DNA of 64,000 nt, taken from the NCBI GenBank assembly GCA_019054805.1, contig JAHQIY010000017.1, positions 1,240,001-1,304,000 of the forward strand. Reading direction: 5' to 3'. Source of the stretch: Brachionus manjavacas. Lineage: Eukaryota; Rotifera; Eurotatoria; Ploima; Brachionidae. Positions 47,026-59,579 of this stretch are shown in pieces (position 1 is the stretch's first letter; each line of letters begins with the position of its first letter). The translations under genes were made by a program, and so were the position numbers. Below the pieces are notes generated by a model. That model made no database searches and was not told the origin of the DNA. It worked only from the letters and a program-made list of their open reading frames with translations.

Positions 47026-49490
47026 AAAATCTTAATAAACCTTAAAATTAAATTTATTTTTGAACCGTTAATAAAATAAAAACTAGAGTTACTTTTTGTT
47101 TTTTTAATAACTTTTCAGGGTCTATTAAACGTGAGCTTTTTATTTTATTAGTGCCTCAAGATTCAAAATGTACCATTTTTGAAAAAAAAAGAATTTTTGA
47201 TTTTTATCACGAAAATAAATTTTAAAAATAAAACATTCCGATTTTAATTGACATTTTTTATTACTTACCGAGTGGTTTTTTCAGCTTTTGAAATTAAACA
47301 AATTGTGTCCAGCTCATTTAATTTGTAAACCTTAAATTATAGTCTATTAAAACTCTTGAAACCTTTTAATGCGAGTCTAGTCAAGTTGACAAATTAATAT
47401 TTGCAAATAGATTTTTTTTTAAATTTAATAATTTAATATTCAAAGAAAAAAATATTTATTTAGTTAATTTATTTAAACTAAGAGAAACGATATAGGAAGT
47501 TTTGTAAATTAAATTGAATTTTTATTTCTAACTTAATTGTTAACCTTTAAAATTGTTTATTTATTTAAAAATTACAGTACTTAAATGAGTTTAATGTTTG
47601 TTTTTAAAACATTATTTTTTGAAATTGTAATAAAAAAAAATAACTTCGATTTGAAAAAAATAAAGGAATAAGTCCTACTTTTTTTGAGTTTTTTATTTCA
47701 TTGTTTACTTATATTCTTATTCAAATTTTAGGTCAAAAGAGTGCTCCCAGAAAATCCCAAGCTTTTAAATATTCTATATACTTTTTCTTAATTAGATTTA
47801 AAAATTTAATAGAGAAATACAAAGCATTTATCTTGATTAGCAAGATAGTTTCAATGAGGCTAATTGTTCAATTTTGTTAAATAAGGTCTACCGGTTGAAT
47901 ATAATTAGGATTAAAGGAAAAAATTGTTTTAAATTTTTTAAATAATCAAAATGAAAATCTATTTTTAAAGTTTTTTTTTAATTTATTTTAGTAAAATTTA
48001 AATTTAAAAATTATTAAGATATTCTAGAAAAAAAAAAATTAAAAACAGAAATATTTGATCTAATTTTGTTTACTAATCTTACTGTAATTCTGCTGAGTTG
48101 AGTATATTAGTGAGCACAGTTTATTTCGTTTTATCTATACAAAATATTAAGACTACGAGTATTATAAAGTTAAATTTTAGGTGAAAAATATTAGAAAAAA
48201 TGTAAAAAAAAATTTGATTTAAAATTCATCAATAAAAAAGAAAACTTTTTTTCAAATTTCGAAAATCAATTTTGTAATTAAGCATAGGGAAGTTGTTTAA
48301 AAATTTTTGTATAACGAAATAAAAAATTTAAGCTTGATTTCTTTTCAAATGATATTTTAAAGTTTTTTTTCAAAATTTGGCAATAAAGAACGTTAATTTT
48401 AACTTTTAAATTTGTAATATAAAAAGTTTAATGGTAATAAAAAAATTTTTTAAATAATTTTTTTTTTCACTTAACTACATTTTCGGTCTCAAAAAAAAAG
48501 CACACACCTTAAAATTTAAGACAATTACTTTGCAAAGCTTTTGCAGTAGTTAGGAGATCGTTTTTTTAAAATATTAGCAGTCATTAAAAAAATTGTCGAT
48601 TTTACCTCAGCTCGTCAATTGTTCTTATTTCATTCAGCAACAATACTGACCTTTGCGCAAAGAATTTATTTAATTTAAGTTTTAAGCTGTGACATTTAAT
48701 AACATTGCTTAAAGCTTTAAATACTTTAAATATTTTTTAAGTTTGTACTATCTCAAGATCATCTTTTATTATATTTTCATGATTTAAGTTGGAAATATTT
48801 TCAATTTTCAGACCTAAAATATAGAAAAAAACATTATAACATTATATTATATAACGAGAATCGAAAAACTTATAACAAAATTTTAACTGTATATGTGTGA
48901 AAGAATATCAAAATAACTAGTATTATTATTAGATAAAAAAGGCAAAAAAGATAAAAAAAAAAAAGATTTGTTCTTTATTGCCCCGTATGGTTCAGCAAGA
49001 TAAACCATTTCTGTTTGCACTGGTTTGCTACACAGATTTTAATTTAGGAATGTATTAAACCCAATTTTGTTAAAGTATTCTTGATTTTTTTTCGATTTGC
49101 TTTTCAATTTTGAGCTATTTTTTTTTACTAAATAATTATGTAATTTAAATTAAGAATTAAGTTTTTTTGCAGTTTTGAATTCGATTATTTCAGTTCATCT
49201 CTTGTAAAATCTAAAAGGTGTGATTATTAAAAAAATTTTGTGTTAAAAATTAAAAACAAAATTCATTTATTTTGATTAAAAATTAGCTTTAAGACAAAAA
49301 ATTAAAAAAAAATCAAATAACTTATAGTCTGTCTGGATGAAAATTTCTCAACTTGGCGCTAAATTTAAATTCCAACAATTGATTTAACAGCATTGATTCA
49401 AATAATATCAAGTCAAATTTACTTTCATAAGACGCTTTAACTTTTATTAAAATGGGCACTAATCAACTTTTTTTTTGAGTAAACAAAAAA
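47026..49490. other. Intergenic, 2.5 kb; no gene seen
   Basis: Very AT-rich with poly-A and poly-T runs. I find no RNA gene, no conserved open frame and no clear repeat. The first part should contain the 3' UTR of the secreted-protein gene. Confidence 0.5.
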
Positions 49491-49499
49491 AAACTCTCT

Positions 49500-49900
49500 A
49501 TCACTATTCATACATTTCTTTATTATTACTTGTTTTGCCCATTGCCAAACAATTCATGGTCTATCCTCGATTTGAAACTGTTGATTGATTTAGAACTGAC
49601 TCTGTCCTGTGACAGGCTATTCCATTTTGCCAAACTTTTAGCAGAATTAATACCATTCACTAGATTAATTTTCTCAAAGCCATTGATTATTTTGTACATT
49701 TGAATGAGGTCTCCTCTAGTTCTACGATCTTCTAGACTTGTAAGTCCCAAGGTATCTAGTCTATCCTCATATGAAACGTTACTCAACAATTTGACTATTA
49801 TATAAAAATCTAAAAAATTAAGGAAAATAAAATCATATTTTAATTGTAAAATAGGTCGAAATGCTGAACTTTGAATCACTTGTTTTATTTTGATATTGGT
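49500..49900 (-). mobile_element. LINE relic, C-terminal end of a reverse transcriptase ORF
   Basis: On the minus strand: VIQSSAFRPILQLKY, then YEDRLDTLGLTSLEDRRTRGDLIQMYKIINGF, and LAKWNSLSQDRVSSKSINSFKSRID before the stop. This is the usual C-terminal block of Jockey/CR1-type LINEs. A 40-residue insertion-like stretch interrupts it. It is probably the same insertion as 51100-51900. Confidence 0.8.
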
Positions 49901-51099
49901 TTCTGATAATAAATTTAAAAAAGGGAAGAATAATCTAAGATAGATTAATCTAAAGATTCAAAAAGCTAACCTAAAGTTTTCTAATTTAGACTTGATTTTT
50001 TTTGACAGTATTTTAATTTGGTTTAGCCTTCAATTGCAGCTTTCTTTAATTTCCTCTACTATTGAATTAAAAAATAACATTAAATTTAATTTAAAATCCG
50101 GAAACCGTAATATTTTTTTTGGATTATTTTTCCATAAATCTTTGGATTAAAATCAGAATTTTTTTCAGAGTATTCATTATTTGTTTCGAGATTGCTCCTA
50201 AATTATGTAAAACTATGTAATCTTGAAAAGATTATACATCAGCTGATACATTTTGCAAAACAAATTTTATACTCACAGTAAAAAAATTGGTTCATTTTAA
50301 AATTTTTGTCTGTTATCTTAGTTCCAAAATTCAAAATGCCTAAAAAATGTAAAATTTAGTGCATTTTACCATATTTGCTCCTGGTGAAACGTATAATTTC
50401 GAAATATTATTTTAAAAAAAATACAACAAAAGAAAATTCATTCTATTAAAAGAAAAAAAATTTATATTTTAAGAAGAAGAATTTTTAACTTCCAAGTCAT
50501 GACTTTTTGGCCAACAAAAAATAAAGAAATGTAGAATTGACTTTGAAAAAATTAAAGTCCATAAATTGACTTGACTTAAGATTTAAAAATAACTCTTGTT
50601 AAGATATTGTTACTTTACCATAATTTACAATGGCTAAATGAGTGAATAAACAAAATTAGTAAATTTAAAACTCTCAATAACTAGCCAAATATTTTCTTAA
50701 ATCATAGCCAACAACAAAAATTTTTTCCAAATAAAAAAAAGCTCATAAATATTTAAAATAATTGACCTTTTTCATTTTTTATTTTTATAATTTTGCATTT
50801 TTATTCGGAATTTTATGTAAAAAATGTTAAAAAAATAAAAATAAATCAAAAAAGATTTCTAATAATCCATATTCTATTGTAATTAGAGCTAAAGGGATTG
50901 TTTAAAAAAGGAAACCTAAAAAGTGAATTAGAAGCAAAGCAAGCTGATTCAGAATTTCATAAGTCATTAACTCCATAAGAATGTCCAAACAATATCACTC
51001 ACCTAAAAATGCTTAAATAATATTAAGAATTAAAAATTAGTTTTAACTAAAAATTAAAAAAAAATTAAATCTGTCAGGGATGGTGGATAGTCAAACCAC

Positions 51100-51900
51100 T
51101 AGTGTAAAAGAGATTTTTTTTAAAATCTATTAAATTTTCGGAATATTTAGAATATTTAAATCATCTGCAAAAGGAAGAGAGTATTGACGGTTTGGTTTTT
51201 TTTTGGTATGAAAATGTTAAAAAGAAGTGTACTAATTTCTGATCCTTGTGTTACTCCTACTTTAATTGAACATTGATCACTTATTTTTACTCTAAAAGAT
51301 CTTGAATAAATAAATGATCTAATCCATTAAATAAGACTTATAAGACATGGCGGCAGATTAATTTTTATTAGCTTATAAATCAGTTCGTCTGGCCAAACTC
51401 TGTCAAAAGATTTAAAAATACCAAAAAAATGAACAACAAACTCTTTTCTGTCTGTTAAAAACTTAACATCTTTTTGAATGAAGATAAAGGTTTCCGCAAT
51501 AAAGAAATCCCGAATGTTCATTAATAAATAAGCTTTTATTTTCAAAAAAAGTATACGTTCAAGTAACTTTCCAAGACAACTTGTCTAACTGGAGGGTCCT
51601 GAGAAGTTTTCTTAAGGCTCATAGTTATTTTCCAAACTCATATTGATTCTTTCCCATTTATTCATAAACTCTAACCAGTTTTGATTCAAAAATTCTTTTA
51701 TATTCAAGCTTTCCACAGTTGAAAGCTTATTAAAAGCTGTCTTTAAAGAAGGTCATCTGTTTTTTTTGTAAAAGTCTTCTAATTTTTCTGCGTTGGTAAG
51801 TTTAAAAAAAAAAACTTTTGGCTGTTGGATGGTAACACTTTTTTGGAAAGTATTAAAGATTTTTTTCTGAGATATTTTTAAAAAATCTCAGTTTATTTAT
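51100..51900 (-). mobile_element. LINE relic, N-terminal and palm part of a reverse transcriptase
   Basis: Minus-strand translation over several frames shows SCLGKLLERILF, then KSFDRVWPDELIYKLIKINLPP, SRSFRVKISDQCS, GVTQGS and a FADD catalytic box near 51160. The order matches a single LINE ORF. Stops and frame shifts break it in several places. It is in the same family as the relic at 9085-9780. The distance to the C-terminal piece at 49900 exceeds what an intact ORF needs by about 0.7 kb, so something was inserted or this is two copies. Confidence 0.8.
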
Positions 51901-51906
51901 TTATTT

Positions 51907-52255
51907 AGGCAATTTGAAGTTTAGGATCAAAAAAATCAGATAAAAAAGTATTTTTTATTAAAACTTTTGAATGTTATTTGATTAGATCTCTGCAAAATGC
52001 TAACTAATGCAAAAAACATGCAAAATATTAGATAAGGCTCTGCAAAAACTCTACAATTTTGCAGGAAAATGCACGTCATTAAAAAGTATTTAATTCAACT
52101 GCGCAATTTAATTGCAGCAGCAATTTTTTTAAATATTTTGCATGCTTTTTGCATTAGTTAGCATTTTGCAGAGATCAAATCAAATAACATTTCAAAAGTT
52201 ATAAAAAAAGTTACTTTTTTATCTGATTTTTTTGATCCTAAACTTCAAGATGTCT
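51907..52255. mobile_element. Second foldback element, about 350 bp, arms about 125 bp
   Basis: The left arm begins near 51907 (TTGAAGTTTAGGATCAAAAA). The right arm ends near 52255 with its complement. The arms stay paired through TCTCTGCAAAATGCTAACTA and ATGCAAAATATT. The inner word CTGCAAAATGCT resembles CTGTAAAATGCT in the element at 28699-29054, and the lengths agree. No clear target duplication was found. Confidence 0.8.
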
Positions 52256-52259
52256 TTAT

Positions 52260-52450
52260 TTAAATATTTATTTGTTTTCTGTATCGAGCTAAAGCTCCTT
52301 CGGAATAAAATATCAAAATAATGTAAAAAAAGTAAAAGGAAAATAAAAAAAAAGAAGAGATGTTGAAATAGAGAGTTACATGTGACACATGTTTACATAG
52401 TTGAAGCTTCATGAGATTTATTTATTTATTTGTTTATTTTTATCTGTAAT
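52260..52450 (-). mobile_element. LINE 3' tails (hairpin CCGAAGGAGCTTTAGCTC plus TAAA-type tail)
   Basis: On the minus strand ATTCCGAAGGAGCTTTAGCTC is followed by GATACAGAAAACAAATAAA. A similar short hairpin followed by an A-rich repeat occurs at 54305-54345 (plus) and 57405-57450 (minus). A second TTTATTTATTTGTTTATTTT run lies at 52420-52440. No coding sequence is attached. Confidence 0.55.
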
Positions 52451-52861
52451 ATGTTCTTTCAGATTAAAAAAAGAAAAAATTACAATGAAAGTAAAGTTAA
52501 ATAAGGAAAAATTAGATTAAAAAAAATAGGATAAAAAGAAAAATAGCAATTAGACAATGGATAAAAATATGTGGCTCTGTGACTTTTGCTAATTCTCTCC
52601 CACTTTTAATTCAATTTAATTATCGCACTAAATTTGATTGTAATCAAATAGGACAATTTAAACGCCCACTCAAATCAACAACAACAACTAATGCATGTAA
52701 ACACTCAAAATCATGTTATTCTACTCTAGCTAGTTAAATTCGTTAAAAACGCGCCAATTTTTCCTCGCATAAAACCAACGATCGCTCATCAAACATTTAT
52801 TCTAATCATAAAGTTAGCTTTAAATATAGATAGATCAAATTGATTAGAATTATTGCTAAGC

Positions 52862-55800
52862 ATGAGCTCGACTAATCGACCTCAGCTGTCCACCCTGTGC
52901 AACCAGGCGATCAACAGTCAGTTCAAACACACCATTCTATGGAACAGCATCTTGTCCAACCTGAAGAGCGAACTGCTGGAGGCGAACACTAATCCGGCCA
53001 AGCTGAAGAAGCAACACAGTCGGTTTGTCGCGGCCAGTGTCGGCGGCATGCTACTGATCAAACAAAACATAATCATGAACACTACGAACACTTTGAACAG
53101 CCTTGCCTCGCATGGCCATCCGCCAAGTCCATCTAAGCTGACCAACTCGCCTCTTGAGTCCATCTACTTCACAGGCTCCCAGTGCATCGATTTAGTCTTC
53201 TCGTTTCTCACTGACAACAAAGAGTCGTTCAATGTTGAGCGCCAAATAACCAGGGAAAAATGTGCCAAGCTGTGTCAAACAATGATGGACTCGGGCATTT
53301 TTGAGTCCATGTCAATTAGATCGAGCAAGTTTGATGACAGCTCATTGAAATATTACAAATTTAAATCGGAGTATTTGAAGCAGACCGAAGAATCGGAGCA
53401 CTATTTGATCAAGACTGATCTCTGCGACCAGGATGATAATTATCACAAAAAGGCCACTTTTGACAGCGACAAGGAGAACATGAGCTTTGACGAAAATCAG
53501 AACAGTCTCCTAGACTCCAACAACAATAACAAACAGGCCAAAAAGTATAGGAGAAAATATTTTCTGCTCACTTTATTAATAAAAAATGCGCAAAATTTAT
53601 TTTTTTTTCTCTAATTATTTTTTCTTTTTTCATAGTGATGCAATGGATGTGACGGGTCCAGTTAAATTGTTCAACAAATCGAATAGATTGATCAATAAGA
53701 CAAACTATGTGAATACTAAGCTAAAGCGCAAGTTGACGTCGATGAGACGCAGCAGCACAATGCATGCTTTGTTGCCGTCTGATGCCAAGAAACAAAATTC
53801 AGAGGAAACTTTGGTTAGAGTGAATGTGCCCAGTGTGCTCAAAAATGACGAGCGCACAGTCAAGCTAGACCGCACTAAGTCAATTGATTCGGCGAGCAAA
53901 AAATACGAAAATAAGTGCTTAAATAGTGAGTTTTTATTATTTATTTTAAAGAAAAAAAATATTTTTTTGGGTTTGTTTTTTTGGAATTGTGAAATTTCAT
54001 ACATAAAAAAAAATCTTTGCTACAAAAATTTTTTTAGAAAACAAAAGTTAAAGATTTTTTTTTTGCACGAAATTTCAGAATACCTAAATGAGTTAGAAAC
54101 AAAATGGGAAATTTGTTACTGGAAGAATAACAAGGATAGTTGTTTAATAGTTTATTGAAATAATAGATAGAACAATAATACAAAATAATGTCTATCAAAG
54201 GATTGTGTTTCGCTTCTAGTATAAAGCATTGACATTTGTATCTAAAATTTCTTTTATTTTAATCCTTTTTACTTTATTTTTATTTATTTTATTTTTATTA
54301 ATTTTAATTCTGAAGGAGCTCAAGCTCGGTACAAAAAAATAAAAAAAAATATCGCGTTAGAGATATTGAATATTTTGATAGAATTCCATCCTGATTATAT
54401 AAATGATTTAAATATTTGTTGATCATCAAGTAAGTGTATATTTAAGCGTGGGTAACAAATAAAAGTTTAGAATCAAACTTAAATTTATAGAAAAATTTTA
54501 ATGTCGAAATTTATTTTTTAGACATTTTTTTAATTGTTTTTTCTTTTTGCTCTCTTGTCTAAGTAAAAAGACTTAGTTCTATCCCGAGAGACCTAAGGTT
54601 CTCCTCAAATTTATTTATTAATTGCTATCTGATTGACCGCCTTGGGGCGATGTTAAAAAAATATAACTAACAGAAGTAAAAAAGGAAGAAAAATATAAGA
54701 CAAAAACAAAATTAAAATTTAACTACTTTTTTTTCTAAAGATTAAGTTAAATTTTCGATATTTGCACAATTCAGCAATTTTTTTGTCTGCTGTTTAATTT
54801 TAAATGACAGTACCTTTAAGGATTAAAGTTTAAAAAATAATCCGAATGCTGGTCGTAAAAGCCTGTAATTAAATTAAAAAAAAAATATTCTTATTAACCT
54901 AATTTCAATAATTTACAAAGGTAAATATTAAAGTTTTATAACGTCATTTCTTTAATTTTTAAATAAATTCAAATTTTTATCCTAAAAAACATTAATCCTA
55001 CAATTTTTTAATTATTTTTATGCACAATTTTTGTAAAGAGTTATCGTAAAACTGAATAATTAAGTTAGTAAAAGAGATATAATATAAAATAAAAAAAAAA
55101 TTTAAATAATTATTTTTGAGCATAATCATAAAAATTTGATTTTAAAATTTCAAATTACCGAAAAAAATGAGAAAAAAAGATGAAAATTATTTCTGTAAAA
55201 GAGACGATCGAGATTTTTTCAAACAAAATAGATATTTTTCTTCATTAGATGAAAAATTATATGAAAAAATGTTAAAAATTTTATTTACAAACTTTCTTTT
55301 TAATCATTCTTTTAAAGAAAATATAAAAGTTTTTTTTCAAATATCGTTTACTTTGCTCTTTTAATGGACTTGAGTACCCAAATGGCAAATTTTGTCAAAA
55401 AATTTGATTGAGAAGTATTCCATTTTTTAAATTAAATTTTTTATCTAAAGTTAAATGAAAATATTAGTTCTGTGAATTCATAATAAGCTTTAGAATTATT
55501 TGTAAAATTCTGATAATTTAAGGAAGATTGAAGTCAAGAGCATTGGAGGAGGAATAATTCTGCTAAACATAAAAAGAGGATCAAAAAAAAATATTCTCAG
55601 TCTTCTAAAGAGACCGGATTTTGATGAATAGAATAAATTGTAAGCTTACTCTATTTTAAGTGTATTAATACCCGGGCTCAAATCATGAACCAAATTATTT
55701 CTTAAAATCAATCAGTTTTTCAATATTATTCAGCATCAATTTTTACAAATCATTGTAGATCTATTTTAAAAATTCAAAAGATGGAAGAGAAAAAGAAGCT

Positions 55801-58090
55801 AATTTAAATTAAATTTAAGTCAATAATAAATTTTTTTTTTCTGACATTGAGATAAGACTTTTGGATAATAAAAATTTCAAAACAATTTTTAACATTAATT
55901 TTTTTATTTTTCTTATTATTATTTAACAAATATTCAATTTTTTTAGATAGGCTAGTAAAAGAGCTTTTGGTGACCCGGCAAATAACTAGGGAGTTGGTAA
56001 TTGAAAAAATGCTGTCTTTGATTGATTTGCCCATCATAGAACATTTGTTAACAATTGATGAAAAGAATGATGTAGAGTATTGTGAAGCGATTCAGTCGTT
56101 TGATGCTATGCTGATTAATAATATGAACTCGCTGAATCTAAACGAATCGATGGATGGTGTTCTTAATAAATCAAACATCAAGTATATCAACAAGTCCTTG
56201 GAGTGTTTGGCGCAGAGTTTTGACATGAAGCAATGCGATGCAAAAGATGAATGGCGCAAATCAGTCCTAGAGGTTTTGGAGTTCATAGACTGGCAAAAAA
56301 GTTTGTGCAACAAAAATCAGCCCAAAATAAATGATAGAGATTTAACTCTGGTTCTAATGAAAGACATCGAACTTTATAATTTAATTTTTAATTATTATAC
56401 TAGTAAAAAAAGTCACTTTTTGCACGATTCATTTCAACCATTGTTCTCTAATATTTTGATTTTTATCAAAAAAAGCCACTATAGTAAAGCATTGGAAATT
56501 TTAAACTTGGCAAGTCTTTTGCTTTTAAAACAAACGCAAGCTGAATTAAAGAGATTGTTGAAATTTATGTATCTTACGGCAAATAGTTCGCATGCACCAA
56601 GACTTTGTGAAGAGGTAAGTTGAATTTATCACTAGAATTTACGTGTCTTTTCGACCCATTTTTTGATGAGGAAAAATTTCAACTTTTTTTTGGAATTTTT
56701 TTAAGCTTAAAAATCCCTGAAGACTATCAATAATTATCTGATAATAAAATTTCTTAAGAATAAAATAAACAAATTTATTATTTCTACAAGTTTTTATTTC
56801 TATAATATTTATTTTAATTTAAATAAAATAAATAGAAAATAAATAATTTAAACAAATTATCTATTTTCTTTAACTCGTACATGATAGTTTAGGTCTCATT
56901 AAAATAATTTTTAAAAACAAAAACTCACCTGTTCTAAAATATTTTTTTTAATTTCTTTTCGTGAATTTTGGAAACTTGAATCAATAAAAAAATTTAAATC
57001 ATCACTCTTTTTTCCAAAAGCCCTAAATTGGTTCTGTAATTTTCGTCGTATTACCCATATCTTGCTTCTGTAAAAACTAAAAAATTAAAAAAAGAAGTTA
57101 ATTTAAGCTTATATAATTTACGGAGCCAATTTTGGGCTTTTATAGATGACAATTGATTTGTTTTAAACAAGTCCGATTTAATGATAAAACAAATTTAAGA
57201 TTTAAGATATTTTTTATTCTAAAAAAGACATGTTTCTTCTTTGTTTAGATCATTTCAATTTTTAACATTTTCTAAAAAAAAGCCATGTTAAAAATTTGGT
57301 CAATTTTCAAAAGATAAAAGTTTTTTTAATAGAATTGTCAAATTAAAGAATAAAAATATCCAAAATTTTGATTTTATTAATTTTTTGTTATATTTTAAAT
57401 TTATTTGTTTATCTGTGCAAAGCGATAGCTCCTTCAGAATTAAAAAAAAATCGTCAAATAAACCGAAGCTAAAAAGAGCTATTCAAATATAATGTAGCGT
57501 GCTACACGTGTTACATAAAAGTGGCTTCAGGATTAATATAAATTCTATCAATTTAAATTTCTTTATAAATTTTTTTTTTTTAATTTTTTAGTTGTAATTC
57601 TATATTTTTTTCGATCAATTGATAGTTCATCAAAATTTTTAGTGTCAATATTCCTCGATTTGTTTATTAAAATATTAAACTTTTTTAGAAGCCAAATAAC
57701 AGTGTTTTGTTGAACCAATTTGCCAACTGTTTAATCAGCCCAAAGCATATATCGTTCGAAGATTCGAGGCTCTTGCTCAACTTCATGCTCAATAATTTCG
57801 ATAATTTGTTCAGACTGACAAAATCGATAGAAGAGTCGATTAGTAAAAGGCGCGTAATGGTTCAGAATGGCCATGAAGAAGCCCTATTAGAGCAGGTATA
57901 CTGCAAAAAGCTTTCGGATAAAGAGTACAATGAAAAATCGAAGGAAGAAACATCTAAAGCGCTGATCGAATTAATAAATCATATCATAGATGATCCACAA
58001 ATTAGTCTTAAACACAAAAAATTAAAACTAAAAGCTCTGCAGCGAATCCATCCGGATATATATGAGAAAAATTTTGCTAACATTCTTTAA
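52862..58090 (+). CDS. DEPDC7: DEP domain-containing protein 7 (DEPDC7)
   Basis: Four exons (52862-53544, 53636-53925, 55947-56614, 57689-58090) give 680 residues; human DEPDC7 has about 511. The first in-frame ATG is 52862. The DEP domain spans about 15-175 (HTILWNSILSNLKSEL, YFTGSQCIDLVFSFL, ITREKCAKLCQTMMDSGIFES). It contains an insertion of about 45 residues after the first helix. A Ser/Asn/Lys-rich linker follows. The conserved C-terminal helical region shows EKMLSLIDLPIIEHLL, DEWRKSVLEVLEFI, LKRLLKFMYLTA and, at the end, KKLKLKALQRIHPDIYEKNF, which matches the LGQFYKCHPDIFIEHF end of human DEPDC7. Introns 2 (2.0 kb) and 3 (1.1 kb) carry LINE tails. The family acts around CARMA-type NF-kB signalling in mammals; nothing here confirms that role. 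Confidence 0.9.
53926..55946. other. DEPDC7 intron 2 with two LINE 3' tails
   Basis: GTGAGT donor at 53926 and TTTTAG acceptor at 55946. An open frame continues 230 bases into the intron with a lysine/phenylalanine-rich, AT-driven translation; I regard it as intron read-through. LINE tails are at 54305-54345 (plus, GAAGGAGCTCAAGCTC) and 54595-54655 (minus, ACATCGCCCCAAGGCGGTCA followed by ATAAATAAA). Confidence 0.65.
56615..57688. other. DEPDC7 intron 3 with one LINE 3' tail
   Basis: GTAAGT donor at 56615 and TTTTTTAG acceptor at 57688. At 57405-57450, on the minus strand, TTCTGAAGGAGCTATCGC is followed by TTTGCACAGATAAACAAATA, the same 3' tail family as at 52270. The rest is AT-rich and empty. 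Confidence 0.6.
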
Positions 58091-58683
58091 AAACAATTTT
58101 AAAAATCAAATTTTAATGTAATCAATTTATTAACAAAATCTTGTTTAAAATGTATAATTTTATAATTTTTCTTATTTTATAAAAAATAATTTTTATTGAA
58201 ATTAAAAATATTTTTAGGAATTTAGGTCGATATTGTAAGCTGCTTTGTGCCGTTCTGGTTTTGTCCACTGATCGGCATGAAGTACATTTAATTAATTTAA
58301 TTTTTTGTTGTCTATTTTCTTGTTATAGTTACTCAAAGCAACGAATTCTGTCAGTAACGAATTTATTGAATCGAATTTTGTTTTCCTGTTATTTGGAATA
58401 ACGAGTCACCATGATTTTTTCTTTTATTTTGTGTTGATTATTTTAAAAAAAATATCGAAACGGGTTTTCTTATTAAAAACTCTTTGAATGTAAAGAATAA
58501 TAAAAATTTTAAAATTTTGGAAAATTTCTCTACTCCGAAATAAATAAAAAATTTTAAATCAAATTATTTTTTATTTTAAAATTTCGTTTGTTATATAAAA
58601 ATATTGACGAATGTGATTTATTTTAATGTTTCTCTATTTGTATAAAAATTATAAAAAAACAAAATATGTCACTTGAAATACAA
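58091..58683. other. Intergenic, 0.6 kb; DEPDC7 3' UTR and tRNA upstream region
   Basis: AT-rich with no recognised gene. A short less AT-rich patch at 58225-58285 has no open frame. Confidence 0.5.
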
Positions 58684-58756
58684 GATCGCATGGTGTAGTG
58701 GTTATCACATCTGTCTAACACACAGGAGGTCCCAAGTTCGATCCTTGGTGCGATCA
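58684..58756 (+). tRNA. trnV-AAC: tRNA-Val (AAC), copy 4, solitary
   Basis: Identical to the other five copies over 73 nt and followed by TTTTTT. It has no inverted partner: the next copy is 1.9 kb away. Its 5' flank (CACTTGAAATACAA) is unlike that of the other copies. Confidence 0.96.
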
Positions 58757-59579
58757 TTTTTTATAAGTGAAACATCACTTGACTCCAATTGAAAATCTGA
58801 CTTTGAATCTTAAATTTTTTTAAAGATTAAGTTTTACTCGATTAAATAATGAACAAAAAATAAATTTTAATTTTAAAGTTTTTATTGTTTCTAATGATAA
58901 AAGAATTGAGATTTGAGCTATTGCCAAATTACTCTTGACAGTTCAAAACTTTTTAATTTAAAAACAATATACTGGTTTTCCTTTAAAATTTTAATTATTA
59001 AATAATAAATTTTTTTTCTATAAGATTAACAGAAAATAATGGCAAAGAATTTTTAACTTAACAACTTTCGATGCTTACTGGACACTGTTCGCAAGCTAAG
59101 CTTTTAAACAAATTTTTGAACATGTTGCATTTAAAAGTTCAACAGCTCCTACTTTTGCTTCCAAAATATTGTAAATAAAATAAAATTTTTAAATTTAGAT
59201 CAATTATTAATTAATTTTGGAATTAAAGTTACAATTTTATTATTTTATGGTGAAAATTTAATTAATTCAGAGATGGGCCTTAAAATGAATTTCAAAAGAT
59301 TAGTGGTTTAAGGTTGAAAACACATAGATAGAGACATGAATATGAAAATTAAAGCTTAAAATTTTTTTTTCTATTTTAGTTTTTTTGGAACTTAAATGTC
59401 GAAGAAAATGACTTTGGGAATTTTTTTATTAGAAAAAAAAGAAGACTTTTTATTACAAGGATAATTCCTTAACTTAAACAATTAAGTTATACTCAAATAC
59501 TTTAATTTTTAAATTTAACAGATCTTAAAAGATTAATTTGAATAATAATTACATTCAGTTTCTTTCGTTTTAACTAATT
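58757..59579. other. Intergenic, 0.8 kb; nothing recognised
   Basis: AT-rich. A moderately less AT-rich part at 59060-59160 shows no tRNA fold and no conserved frame. Confidence 0.45.

Noticed and set aside
53926-54158. Continuation of the DEPDC7 reading frame past exon 2
   Set aside because: A perfect GTGAGT donor ends the exon at 53925. The continuation is AT-driven F/K/N text, and splicing to 55947 restores the conserved DEPDC7 sequence in frame.
55167-55364. 65-codon frame in DEPDC7 intron 2
   Set aside because: It lies within an intron, is AT-driven, and has no similarity to a known protein.
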